A stretch of DNA of 64,000 nucleotides, from NCBI RefSeq assembly GCF_900108085.1, contig NZ_FNVR01000010.1, forward strand, positions 1 to 64,000. The letters run 5' to 3'. The number at the start of each line of letters is the position of its first letter. Position 1 is the stretch's first letter. Source of the DNA: Algoriphagus boritolerans DSM 17298 = JCM 18970. GTDB lineage: Bacteria > Bacteroidota > Bacteroidia > Cytophagales > Cyclobacteriaceae. A program made the translations under genes and the position numbers. Positions 42,544-51,794 of this stretch are shown here, in pieces. Under the pieces are notes generated by a model that worked only from the letters and a program-made list of their open reading frames with translations, did no database searches and was not told where the DNA came from.

Positions 42544-45273
42544 ATGAATCGGAATCAGCTCGTCTTACTTCTTAGCCTTCTAGTTGGGATTTCCCTCATT
42601 GGGTTTTTCCTTTTTGGACCTGAAAAAGAAGTCGATTACAGCACCCAGATCAAACCCATTCTCAATAAACACTGTATCACCTGCCACGGTGGAGTAAAGA
42701 AAAACGGGGGATTCAGTATCCTTTTTGAAAAAGAGGCTTTCGCGATCAATGAATCTGGCCTGCCTGCAATCGTCCCTGGCAGTCCAAATTCCAGCGAACT
42801 GATCAAGCGACTCACTCATTCAGATCCGGAATTGAGAATGCCTTACCAAAAAGCCGCACTTTCGGATGAAGAAATCGATTTGCTGAAAACCTGGATCCGA
42901 CAGGGTGCTAAATGGGGAAAGCATTGGGCATACAAGCCGGTCAAGAAACCTGAAATCCCTACCCAGACCCAAATTGCTGGTATGGGAAGTGGAGATTCTG
43001 AAGTCAAGCTTTCGCCCATCGATTATTTTATTCGGGAAAAACTGGAAGAAAAAGGTTTGAAACCTTCGGCTCAGGAGCAGCCACTTCGCTTGCTTCGGAG
43101 AGTAGCTTTGGATTTGACGGGTTTGCCTCCATCTGAGACTTTGGTTTCTGATTTTTCTTCCGGAAAAATCACCTATGAGCAAGCAGTTGATCAGCTTCTA
43201 AAAGCTGAAACCTATGGCGAAAAGTGGGCAACCTGGTGGCTTGATCTAGCCAGATATGCCGACACCAAAGGCTATGAACGGGACGTCTCCCGCACCATGT
43301 GGCCTTATCGGGATTGGGTGATTCTGGCGTTTAATGCAGACAAGCCTTTCGATGAATTCACCATCGAACAACTTGCCGGAGACCTGCTGCCCAATCCGAC
43401 TCAGGATCAATTGACAGCGACAGCTTTCCACCGGAATACCATGAATAACGACGAGGGAGGAACCGAAGACGAGGAATTCCGTGTCGCGGCTATTCTGGAT
43501 CGAGTTAATACGACTTATGAGGTTTGGCAGAGTACGACCATGGCCTGCGTGCAATGTCACAGTCATACCTATGATCCGATTCGACATGAGGAATTCTATC
43601 AGTCCGCAGCTTTTTTCAACAATACCCGGGATGAGGACACGCACGATGAAGAACCTCGACTGCGATTTTATGAAGAAGAGCAGCTCGGTCAAGTCAAAAA
43701 TGTAATCACCTGGACAAAAGAATACGAAGGTGAAAAGGCTGCGAAAGCCCGCGCTGACTTCCTGAAATTCTATGAACCGAAATATGCAGCTCACCTAGCT
43801 ACTGACTTTAACAGATCTGAATTAATCGACACCAAATGGCTGGGACTGTGGTCTGGTGGTTCGGCTGTTTACAAAAACATCGACACCCAAGGTTCGGACC
43901 AGTTGCTGTTGGATTATTGGACTGGTTTGGATGGCACGCAAATGACGATCCGAAAAGACGGTCCTGAGGGAGAGGTCCTCGCTTCGTTTGTCATAAATAA
44001 AACTCAAGGAGAAACAGTCAAGCAGATTCCGTTTAAGCCCATTTCGGGAAAAATCAACCTCTACATCGAAGCCAAAAATCCTTCAGCAGGTCCACAGCAA
44101 AACACCTCAACCATTGTTTGGTTTGCTTTTTTGCCAAGTCTGAAAGGGAAAGATAAACCGGGATTCAAAGAAGCAGAGTCAGATTGGGAGGAGCTGTTGA
44201 AATTCCGGGGAACCCGACTTCCGATTCTAATCGAAAATCCAACTTACATGGCTCGTAAAACCCATGTTTTCGAGCGGGGAAATTGGATGGTCTTGGGTCA
44301 GGAAGTCAATCCAAAAACACCTGCCGAATTTGGAGGATGGAGGGAGGAATGGCCTAAAAACCGACTCGGATTTGCTTATTGGCTGACTTCTGCAGAAAAT
44401 CCACTGACAGCACGAACACTCGTGAATCGAATTTGGGATCAGCTTTTTGGAAGAGGAATCGTCCGAACGCTGGAAGACATGGGAAGTCAATCCGACCCAC
44501 CAAGCCATCCTGAATTGCTGGATTATTTGGCTTGGAAAACCATGAATGACTACGCCTGGAGCATAAAAGCTTTGATTCGGGAGATTGTCACTACTGCCAC
44601 TTACAAGCAATCATCCATTCTTTCTCCCGAGGTTTTTGAAAAAGACCCAGAAAATCAATGGTACTCCCGAGGACCAAGATTTCGACTTTCCGCCGAACAG
44701 GTTCGGGATCAGGCATTGGCTGTGAGCGGATTGCTCAGCGAGAAAATGTACGGTCCGAGTGTCAAGCCTCATCAGCCGGAAGGGATTTGGCAGACGGTAT
44801 ATAATGGAGAATCCTGGACAGAAAGCGAGGGTGAAGACAAGTACAGACGCGGAATCTATACGTTCTTAAAGCGTACCAGTCCCTACCCGTCTTTCATTAC
44901 TTTCGACGCAGCAAGTCGGGAAGTGTGTCTAAGTAAGCGATTGGTGACCAACACGCCACTTCAGGCTTTAGTCACGCTCAATGATCCGGTTTACCTTGAA
45001 GCAGCTAAGAACCTTGGAAAAAATGCTTGGGCGAAAGGTGCTGGAAATCCAGAGAAAGCGATTTCCTCAACCTATCAACAAGTAATCTTTAGCCCGATTT
45101 CCGAAGGGAAAAAGAAAACCTTGATGGATTTGTTCGCTTCCGCGAAAGTTGAGTTCACAACGAATCCAGCTGCTTTGGCCGATTTCTTTCCCGGAGCAAA
45201 ACCTGAAGAAGCTGCAATGGCAGTAGTAGCCAATGCCATGATGAATTTTGATGAATTTTTAACCAAACCCTGA
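42544..45273 (+). CDS. PSD1-type protein: cytochrome c-like, DUF1549 and DUF1553 domains
   Basis: A 909-residue exported protein anchored by one N-terminal helix (LVLLLSLLVGISLIGFFLF). A planctomycete-type cytochrome c domain carries the heme site CITCH (44-48). DUF1549 follows, with SPIDYFIREKLEEKGLKPS, then DLTGLPP and WWLDLARYADTKGYERD. It contains a second CxxCH (CVQCH). The C-terminal half is DUF1553 (NPLTARTLVNRIWDQLFGRG and NTPLQALVTLNDPVYLE). Such proteins are abundant in planctomycetes, where they are suspected to act in polysaccharide degradation. Function is unproven. It overlaps the DUF1501 gene by one base. Confidence 0.93.
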   Translation: MNRNQLVLLLSLLVGISLIGFFLFGPEKEVDYSTQIKPILNKHCITCHGGVKKNGGFSILFEKEAFAINESGLPAIVPGSPNSSELIKRLTHSDPELRMPYQKAALSDEEIDLLKTWIRQGAKWGKHWAYKPVKKPEIPTQTQIAGMGSGDSEVKLSPIDYFIREKLEEKGLKPSAQEQPLRLLRRVALDLTGLPPSETLVSDFSSGKITYEQAVDQLLKAETYGEKWATWWLDLARYADTKGYERDVSRTMWPYRDWVILAFNADKPFDEFTIEQLAGDLLPNPTQDQLTATAFHRNTMNNDEGGTEDEEFRVAAILDRVNTTYEVWQSTTMACVQCHSHTYDPIRHEEFYQSAAFFNNTRDEDTHDEEPRLRFYEEEQLGQVKNVITWTKEYEGEKAAKARADFLKFYEPKYAAHLATDFNRSELIDTKWLGLWSGGSAVYKNIDTQGSDQLLLDYWTGLDGTQMTIRKDGPEGEVLASFVINKTQGETVKQIPFKPISGKINLYIEAKNPSAGPQQNTSTIVWFAFLPSLKGKDKPGFKEAESDWEELLKFRGTRLPILIENPTYMARKTHVFERGNWMVLGQEVNPKTPAEFGGWREEWPKNRLGFAYWLTSAENPLTARTLVNRIWDQLFGRGIVRTLEDMGSQSDPPSHPELLDYLAWKTMNDYAWSIKALIREIVTTATYKQSSILSPEVFEKDPENQWYSRGPRFRLSAEQVRDQALAVSGLLSEKMYGPSVKPHQPEGIWQTVYNGESWTESEGEDKYRRGIYTFLKRTSPYPSFITFDAASREVCLSKRLVTNTPLQALVTLNDPVYLEAAKNLGKNAWAKGAGNPEKAISSTYQQVIFSPISEGKKKTLMDLFASAKVEFTTNPAALADFFPGAKPEEAAMAVVANAMMNFDEFLTKP

Positions 45274-46781
45274 TGAAGCATCTAGAAAAACTCTTGGCAG
45301 AACTTGCAGTTCAAAAGCTGCAAAATCAAACACGCCGGCATTTCCTGATGGATTGTGTGAGCAAAGTTGGGGTTTTGGCCATGGCGCCCTTGCTTTTTGG
45401 TTGCGAACCTGAGCATCTGATCAAAAAATCTACTGGACTGAATCTGAGTGAGCGGGATTTGAATCCTTTGGCACCTTTGCCTCCACCTTTCGTCGGAAAA
45501 GCCAAATCCATCATCTACTTGCACATGGCAGGCGCACCGTCTCAATTGGAGCTTTTTGACTACAAACCTGAACTTGCCAGATACCACGATAAAGATTGCC
45601 CGGAGAGCTTGCTGGAAGGACGCAAGTTTGCCTTTATTCGTGGCGTTCCGAAAATGCTTGGCCCACAAGCTCAATTCGCGCAGCATGGTCAATCCGGAGC
45701 TTGGGTTTCAGATTACCTCCCTCACTTTGCCAAAGTCACGGATGAAGTGGCCTTTTTAAAAGCAGTTCATACCGATCAATTCAACCATGGACCTGCGCAA
45801 TTATTCATGCAGACGGGTTCGCCTAGACTAGGTAGACCAAGTCTGGGAAGTTGGGTGACTTATGGACTCGGAACTGAAAATCAAAACCTACCTGGATTTG
45901 TTGTCTTGACTTCAGGAGGAAAAACCCCCGATGCTGGCAAAAGCGTCTGGGGTTCAGGATTTTTGCCTTCCGTTTATCAAGGAGTACAATGCCGTTCCAA
46001 AGGCGATCCGGTACTTTATCTGGAAGATCCGACAGGAATGTCACGGGACCTAAAGAAAAACGTCATTTCAGCGATCAATCAGGTCAATCAGGAGGATTTT
46101 GAGACTTTTGGCGATCCAGAAATTCTTGCCCGAATCAACCAGTACGAAATGGCTTATCGCATGCAGATCGAAGTGCCCGAAGTGATGAACATCAACGATG
46201 AACCGGAACATATTCATGAACTCTACGGTACCAAACCCGGCGAGGAATCCTTTGCTAACAATTGTCTGCTGGCAAGAAAACTGGTAGAAAAAGGCGTGCG
46301 GGTCGTCCAACTTTATGATTGGGGTTGGGATACCCACGGCACCGATCACGATGGCTCGATCGATAAGGGTTTAAGAAACAAATGCCGAGAAATTGATCGA
46401 CCCATGTCTGCCTTACTCTTGGATTTGAAGCAAAGAGGACTGCTTGAAGAAACCTTGGTTGTTTGGGGAGGTGAATTTGGCAGGACACCGATGCAGGAAA
46501 ATCGGGAAGGAAAAGTACAAAGCTTTATGGGCCGCGATCACCACGTGGATGCCTTCACGATGTGGATGGCAGGCGGCGGCGTGAAGAAAGGTGCTAGTTA
46601 TGGAATCACGGATGATTTCGGGTTTTCGGGAGTCGATGAGCGGGTGTCAGTTCATGACCTTCATGCCACGATTCTTCAGTTGATGGGTTTTAATCATGAG
46701 AAGTTTACCTATGATTTCCAGGGTAGACCATTCCGACTGACCGATGTCCACGGGGAATTGATTCATGCAGTACTGGCCTAA
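45273..46781 (+). CDS. DUF1501 (sulfatase-like) protein with Tat-type signal
   Basis: A 502-residue alkaline-phosphatase-superfamily-like protein. The N-terminus carries a twin-arginine motif (TRRHFLMDC) and a hydrophobic stretch ending in LLFGC, so it is exported folded and may be lipidated. Diagnostic DUF1501 segments are IYLHMAGAPSQLELFDYKP, NHGPAQLFMQTGSPRLGRPS, and VVWGGEFGRTPMQ with GRDHHVDAFTMWMAGGG. This includes the paired histidines of the metal site. Its stop-start overlap with the PSD1 gene (TGATG) makes them a coupled pair, as in planctomycetes. Confidence 0.93.
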   Translation: MKHLEKLLAELAVQKLQNQTRRHFLMDCVSKVGVLAMAPLLFGCEPEHLIKKSTGLNLSERDLNPLAPLPPPFVGKAKSIIYLHMAGAPSQLELFDYKPELARYHDKDCPESLLEGRKFAFIRGVPKMLGPQAQFAQHGQSGAWVSDYLPHFAKVTDEVAFLKAVHTDQFNHGPAQLFMQTGSPRLGRPSLGSWVTYGLGTENQNLPGFVVLTSGGKTPDAGKSVWGSGFLPSVYQGVQCRSKGDPVLYLEDPTGMSRDLKKNVISAINQVNQEDFETFGDPEILARINQYEMAYRMQIEVPEVMNINDEPEHIHELYGTKPGEESFANNCLLARKLVEKGVRVVQLYDWGWDTHGTDHDGSIDKGLRNKCREIDRPMSALLLDLKQRGLLEETLVVWGGEFGRTPMQENREGKVQSFMGRDHHVDAFTMWMAGGGVKKGASYGITDDFGFSGVDERVSVHDLHATILQLMGFNHEKFTYDFQGRPFRLTDVHGELIHAVLA

Positions 46782-46825
46782 ATCACCTTCAATGAAACCC
46801 AAAATCCTTCACAAGTTTTTGCGCT

Positions 46826-48217
46826 ATGCTTGAATTCCTTGGGCCACTTTTAGGCCGAATGCATCCACTTTTGGTTCACTTGCCGATTGGAATTCTTGTC
46901 TTTGGAATAGTTCTCTGCTTTTTCCCTCAGAGAGAAAAGAACTCGTTCCTACCCGCTATTCGGCTTGCTTTTTTGCTTGGCGGAATTGCCGCTTTTGGAG
47001 CAGGAATCAGCGGATTTCTCCAATATCAATTTGAAGGTTTTGCATGGGAGGATATTCAAATTCACCTTTTTGGTGGAGTTTTCACAGCATTGGGAAGTTT
47101 TGGTCTGTTTTTTCATTTCAGAAAAAAGGAAACGATTCAGTCTAAAAGCAAAGTTTTTGCCCTTGGTTTGGGTTTGATTTTGGCGGTTACGGGGCATTTG
47201 GGAGGTAGTCTCACCCATGGAGAAAATTATTTTACTGAGGTACTTCCAAAGGAATTTCAATCCTTTTTGGGAATTGAAATCGAACCCGAAAAAGGCCCGC
47301 AACTCGCTGAAGAAAGTTGGGAAGAGGCAGTTTTCTACTCCGAAGTCATTCAACCCATTCTCAACCAAAACTGCAAAAGCTGTCACAATCCAAAGAATAA
47401 GAAAGGTGAACTCGACTTGACAACAATCAAAGGATTGATGACAGGGGGAGAAGATGGAGTAATTTTGACTGCTGGAGATGCGCAGCACAGTGAGCTTTTC
47501 GCAAGACTCATCTTGCCGAAAGGCGATAAAAAGCATATGCCTCCTTCAGAAAAACGACAGCCGAGCAAAGCCGAAATTGCCCTGATTGAAAGTTGGATCA
47601 AAGCAGGTGGAAAAGCGGATCAAACCCTTGCAGAAGCAGGAATTTCAAGAAATCTTGTAGAACCCTTTATCCAGAAAACCGAAATTCCATTTTATCCAAT
47701 TATCCAACTACCAGTCTTTCCGACAGATTCTTTGGCTCAACTGAAACGACTGGGATTCTTTGCAGAACTGATAGAAAGTGGTTCAGGATTGCTGAAAGTG
47801 ACCTGCATCAATCTCCCGGAGTTTCAGGATTCCGATTGGGAAAAACTGGCTCCAGTTAAGAATAGGATCGCTTATTTGGATCTTAGCGGAACTAAAGTTA
47901 GTGATGCCATTTTGGACAGCTTAAAAGGCTTTTCAACTCTTACTGTTCTGAAACTGAATGAAACTGTGATTTCTGGTAATTCTTTGGAGAAACTTTCCCA
48001 ATTACCTAACCTGAAATTGCTTTACTTGAACAAAACCGGAGTGAATCTCGCGCAAATCCAACAGTTAGCCTCAAATCAATCGCTGGAAAAAGTATTCATT
48101 TTTGACACACCTGCTTCAGCTGAATTTCTGAATTCAGGTAAGCTGAGTTTGCCTTTTCTCCTAGAGACAGGAAACTATCAACTACCTAAATTGCCCACTG
48201 ATACGATTGTGTATTAA
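46826..48217 (+). CDS. Membrane protein with DUF2231, cytochrome c-like and leucine-rich-repeat parts
   Basis: A 463-residue fusion. Residues 1-140 hold four helices of the DUF2231 kind (MHPLLVHLPIGILVFGIVL, with the typical HPxxVHxPI). A c-type cytochrome domain follows, with CKSCH at about 190 and HMPPSEKRQPSKAEIALIE containing the axial Met. The last ~150 residues are leucine-rich repeats (LTVLKLNETVISGNSLEKL; LPNLKLLYLNKTGVNLAQI). It closes the three-gene unit with the PSD1 and DUF1501 proteins, 44 bases after the latter. It probably passes electrons in the periplasm; partners are unknown. Confidence 0.88.
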   Translation: MLEFLGPLLGRMHPLLVHLPIGILVFGIVLCFFPQREKNSFLPAIRLAFLLGGIAAFGAGISGFLQYQFEGFAWEDIQIHLFGGVFTALGSFGLFFHFRKKETIQSKSKVFALGLGLILAVTGHLGGSLTHGENYFTEVLPKEFQSFLGIEIEPEKGPQLAEESWEEAVFYSEVIQPILNQNCKSCHNPKNKKGELDLTTIKGLMTGGEDGVILTAGDAQHSELFARLILPKGDKKHMPPSEKRQPSKAEIALIESWIKAGGKADQTLAEAGISRNLVEPFIQKTEIPFYPIIQLPVFPTDSLAQLKRLGFFAELIESGSGLLKVTCINLPEFQDSDWEKLAPVKNRIAYLDLSGTKVSDAILDSLKGFSTLTVLKLNETVISGNSLEKLSQLPNLKLLYLNKTGVNLAQIQQLASNQSLEKVFIFDTPASAEFLNSGKLSLPFLLETGNYQLPKLPTDTIVY

Positions 48218-48366
48218 CATTCAAGAATCATTAGACTTTTTTAAACCATTAAGGAAATTGAGTTAATTAAGTTTTTAGAAGTTAATCCTCTGGAAAGTTG
48301 AATTCTAATCGATAAAATCTAAATTCCCTTAATTCTCTAAATGGTAAAGAAATTATTCATTTCAGG

Positions 48367-48717
48367 TTAAAGCCTCTCTTCTATTTTTTCCTGATCAAAC
48401 CCCAAAGTCAAACTCCCATCCGGATAAACTATTACAGGCCGTTTGATCATGCTTGAGTTTTCGATCAAAATCGGGATTGCGGTCTCGGTCTTTTCCAACG
48501 CGACCTTTTGGGAATCATCCATTTTTCGATAGGTAGTCCCTTGCTTATTGACCAAGGTTTCCAAAGGAGTTTTAGCCAAAAAACCCTTCAAAAGCTCCTG
48601 TGTAGGTTTTTGCTTTTTGTAATCGATGAATTCATAAGGAACACCTTTTGACTCCAAGAAGTCAAAGGCCTTTTTCATGGTATTGCAGTTTTTAATTCCG
48701 TAGACTTTTAGGGACAT
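48367..48717 (-). CDS. ArsC/Spx-family protein (YffB-like)
   Basis: A small thioredoxin-fold protein of 116 residues. It has a single N-terminal cysteine (VYGIKNCNTMKKAFDFLESK) in place of the CxxC of Spx. LVNKQGTTYRKM and MIKRPVIVYPDG follow, as in ArsC-like YffB proteins. True arsenate reductases keep arginines that line the active site, which are hard to assign here. A glutathione- or thiol-linked reductase is likely, and arsenate reduction is doubtful. It stands alone on the minus strand. Confidence 0.88.
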   Translation of the reverse strand: MSLKVYGIKNCNTMKKAFDFLESKGVPYEFIDYKKQKPTQELLKGFLAKTPLETLVNKQGTTYRKMDDSQKVALEKTETAIPILIENSSMIKRPVIVYPDGSLTLGFDQEKIEERL

Positions 48718-48772
48718 CTAGTGATGAGTTTAATTTTTAAATAATCTTCTGACAATAATATCATTCATTCAT

Positions 48773-51535
48773 TTAATCACCCAGATCATTCCAATTGATC
48801 AGGGTATTCCAAACCAATGGTGCATCATGATGATTCAGGTAGCGGTGAAGCGGATCAAAAGTAAAAGCGATAATCCTTCCCTTGCCAACCGGCACATTGA
48901 AAATACTACCCTGACCGATGATGGTTTGCTCATTTCTCACCATTCCTGAGCGCACGTAAGCAGGTTCTTTGCCAGCTTCTGCTTTCTCTTCTTGCTTTGA
49001 TTCGGCCTTGGCCATTCCCATAATTTCTCCGGTGTAGGGCTCTTCGTCTTTCAGGGGTTTGGTTCCGTACTGAAGAAGCATCATACCCCTTTTTGCCAAA
49101 TCGACCTGATAAAGTGGTCCGTTTCCTCTGAAAATGGAAAAGGTCTCAGGAAATCCATACAAGACAGGATGATTTGACTTTTTAGCTTTTACCGTTACCA
49201 CAGAACCCGGATGGAAAAGTCCTGAAGCAGTATAGGGTTCCAAATCCCGTGTGATTCCTGTCTCAGCCACCATCACTGTGGAATTGTCCAAAGCAATCAC
49301 CACACCACCGGCATCGACAAAGTTCTTGAGATTTTCTATCCCAAGAAACCCTGGTCCACCCGTGATGTCAGGGCTGGAGTCGGGGAAGCCATGTGAAGGG
49401 AATTGATCGGTCTTGGTATAGGGCATTGGGCCAAATCTGGAGTCAATGCCATGAATAAAATCAGAAGCAGTTCCTCTAGATCGGGGAACCAAAATCACAT
49501 CAAACTTTGAGTTGAGATTACCGGCCTTCAGATCGTCTTTGTCAATAGAAGTATAAGGAATACCCCGCTGCTCAAAGGTGTAGCGAGACCAACCTTCGTC
49601 CTGCGTATTGAACCAAGTATGGTAAATGGCCACTCGGGGAAGCTGAACAGCATGTGTTTTATCAGATTCAGGCGCTGAAGAACTTCGAATCAGGTCAAGT
49701 CCAAACTTTTTCCCTAACTCTCCAGCTTGCGATGAAGAAATTCCTTTGATCATCATTGACCCTACATTCAAGGTGTCCTGATCAATGACAAACTCAGATT
49801 TGATCACTCGGATTTCAGCATTTTTCGACTGCTCCCTGATCCAGTACAAGGCTGGTAAAACCGTATTTTGAGCTTGATAGTGGATGAAATAAGAATTGCC
49901 TGAACCGGAAATTTCTCCCTCATAGTTCACGTCTGAATCCACTTTTTTCAGTGAAGAAATCTCGTATTCAACACTGTCTTTTGGCTGGACTTCAACCCCA
50001 TACAAATAGCCCAGAGTCCAGGCGATGTCATCGTAAGGAGGGAATTTGGCTTCTTTTGGATACTTCTGCTCAGTCAGCAAAGTCACCGCAAGATTGCGGT
50101 AAGGTTGATCCAAAAGGACTACATATTCCCCTGACTCAGCCTCATGAACTTCTATCGCCTGAGCTCGAAGTTGATTGACGAGGTAAGCAGCCATTACCGG
50201 ATCTTTCTGATCAGCTGGAATCACAAAAGCTTTTGGACTGTCTTCCTTACCTTTTCGGATGGAATTGACCCCTTTTTGGTAAAAATTTCTAAGGAGTTGC
50301 TCAGCATTTTGCGCAGCATAAGTCAAGGAAGCTAGGACACCAGCCTGCATGTAGTTCACATTATTTCGGGCAGACCAATAGACCCGCTCAGTAGGTGGAT
50401 CAGGACGATACCATTCCCGGGTCGTTGCCGGATCTCCAGCATACTTTTGATTGGAAAGATCGCGCATGTAGGTATTTGCTCCGGCGTTGCCAAAAGTCTC
50501 ATAAAATCGCCCGTTGGAATTGTGGTTGTTTGCCACCCAAATCCCATATCCTGGCCACCAGCCGTCATAAAAAGCCCAGGTAAATGCACCCGGCATTCCT
50601 TGTGCAGCCAAAGTCGTGATGTCATGATTGGCCATGACTTGCCATTCACCGATGGTGACCGGATCAATCTGCTCGTTGTATGGGCCGGTTCCAGTGGAAA
50701 TGTAGAGCAAAGGAACTGACTCATGAAGGTCCAACATCACAGTAGGATGCCACTCGTAGAAGATGGAAAAAATTCCTTTTGTGATGGCTTGGGAGACTTG
50801 AAGTCCGTCACGGTTATTGTCGTGGAAAACATATTTACCCCAATACGGTGCCGAACGCGGATAGCCATCATCCCATTCGGTTCTGGTTTTGCTGTATCGG
50901 TAATACCAATCTACCAGTTTGTCCCTTCCATCGGGCTCCGAAACCGGATTGATAAGAACGATCACATTATCCCTGATTTGCTTGATCGTTTTCTCCTCAC
51001 TAGTTACGAGTCGATATGCCAATTCCATGAGCATCTCGGGCGAACCCATTTCAGTGGAATGCATTCCGCCATTTAGATAATAGACTGGTTTGGCGGATTC
51101 GAGAATCGTTTCAGCTTCTGACGGTGTTGTAATCCGCGGATCTGCCAGGCGATTGAGGTGATTTTTGTAAATATCAAGTTTTTCCATGCTGTCATCGTTA
51201 CCGATGATCACGACATAGATTGGTCTTCCCTCTTCGGTAGTTTCTACCTGTTTGATCTGGAGATGGGGAGATTTTTCTGCTAACAGTTGATAATACTCAT
51301 AGATTTTGCTGGTGTTGTGCATCACACCGGGCGACCCGATGATTTCACCAAAATGCTTTAGCGGGGAAGGAATGGTGGGATGATCCACCACATTCATCAC
51401 TGAGGCTGGCAAAAACCTCGAATCCGTCGTGTATTCTTTGATTTTGTTGTTGTATTCCGCATCGATTTCTTGCGCAAAAACCGGCGAACTCATTAGACAA
51501 TAGGAAATAGTTCCTATTAAAAGTACTTTTTTCAT
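48773..51535 (-). CDS. Secreted M14-family zinc carboxypeptidase
   Basis: A large exported metallopeptidase (920 residues from the start at 51535, with signal peptide ending VFAQ). The catalytic M14 domain has the zinc pair His159/Glu162 in GGMHSTEMGSPEM, a third histidine in VMLDLHESVPLLYI, and a candidate catalytic Glu in NGRFYETFGNAGANTY. The C-terminal ~350 residues include a glutamine-amidotransferase-like fold region (VDAGGVVIALDNSTVMVAE). The 27-base-longer start at 51562 would put extra residues before the signal. A role in peptide scavenging is likely. Confidence 0.88.
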   Translation of the reverse strand: MKKVLLIGTISYCLMSSPVFAQEIDAEYNNKIKEYTTDSRFLPASVMNVVDHPTIPSPLKHFGEIIGSPGVMHNTSKIYEYYQLLAEKSPHLQIKQVETTEEGRPIYVVIIGNDDSMEKLDIYKNHLNRLADPRITTPSEAETILESAKPVYYLNGGMHSTEMGSPEMLMELAYRLVTSEEKTIKQIRDNVIVLINPVSEPDGRDKLVDWYYRYSKTRTEWDDGYPRSAPYWGKYVFHDNNRDGLQVSQAITKGIFSIFYEWHPTVMLDLHESVPLLYISTGTGPYNEQIDPVTIGEWQVMANHDITTLAAQGMPGAFTWAFYDGWWPGYGIWVANNHNSNGRFYETFGNAGANTYMRDLSNQKYAGDPATTREWYRPDPPTERVYWSARNNVNYMQAGVLASLTYAAQNAEQLLRNFYQKGVNSIRKGKEDSPKAFVIPADQKDPVMAAYLVNQLRAQAIEVHEAESGEYVVLLDQPYRNLAVTLLTEQKYPKEAKFPPYDDIAWTLGYLYGVEVQPKDSVEYEISSLKKVDSDVNYEGEISGSGNSYFIHYQAQNTVLPALYWIREQSKNAEIRVIKSEFVIDQDTLNVGSMMIKGISSSQAGELGKKFGLDLIRSSSAPESDKTHAVQLPRVAIYHTWFNTQDEGWSRYTFEQRGIPYTSIDKDDLKAGNLNSKFDVILVPRSRGTASDFIHGIDSRFGPMPYTKTDQFPSHGFPDSSPDITGGPGFLGIENLKNFVDAGGVVIALDNSTVMVAETGITRDLEPYTASGLFHPGSVVTVKAKKSNHPVLYGFPETFSIFRGNGPLYQVDLAKRGMMLLQYGTKPLKDEEPYTGEIMGMAKAESKQEEKAEAGKEPAYVRSGMVRNEQTIIGQGSIFNVPVGKGRIIAFTFDPLHRYLNHHDAPLVWNTLINWNDLGD

Positions 51536-51646
51536 AATCGGGAAAGGTAGGTGGGTATTCAAATGCAGAAGTTAGCAGAATTAAACGAAAAGTGGGCTTC
51601 TGTTGATGTAAAAGCGCGAATTCTAAGATTGAACTTATAAACAATA

Positions 51647-51673
51647 AAGGCTGACCATTTTAACTGTCAGCCT
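51647..51673 (-). terminator. Hairpin downstream of hemL
   Basis: AAGGCTGAC at 51647-51655 and GTCAGCCTT at 51665-51673 form a 9-bp stem. On the minus strand it is followed by TATTGTTTAT. It lies about 120 bases past the hemL stop. Confidence 0.55.
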
Positions 51674-51794
51674 TCACCCATTAGAATAACGGAGGAATCT
51701 ATTTTTTACTATCAGGTTGGATTGTAATACGCCCTAAATTCACCCCTTATCGGTACTAAGGTTCCGGAATTTGAACCTATTCTTAAAAATAACT

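Noticed and set aside
51764-51777. A T-loop-like sequence (GGTTCAAATTCC on the minus strand) hinting at a tRNA
   Set aside because: The flanking bases do not form a T stem, and no acceptor stem or anticodon arm can be drawn.
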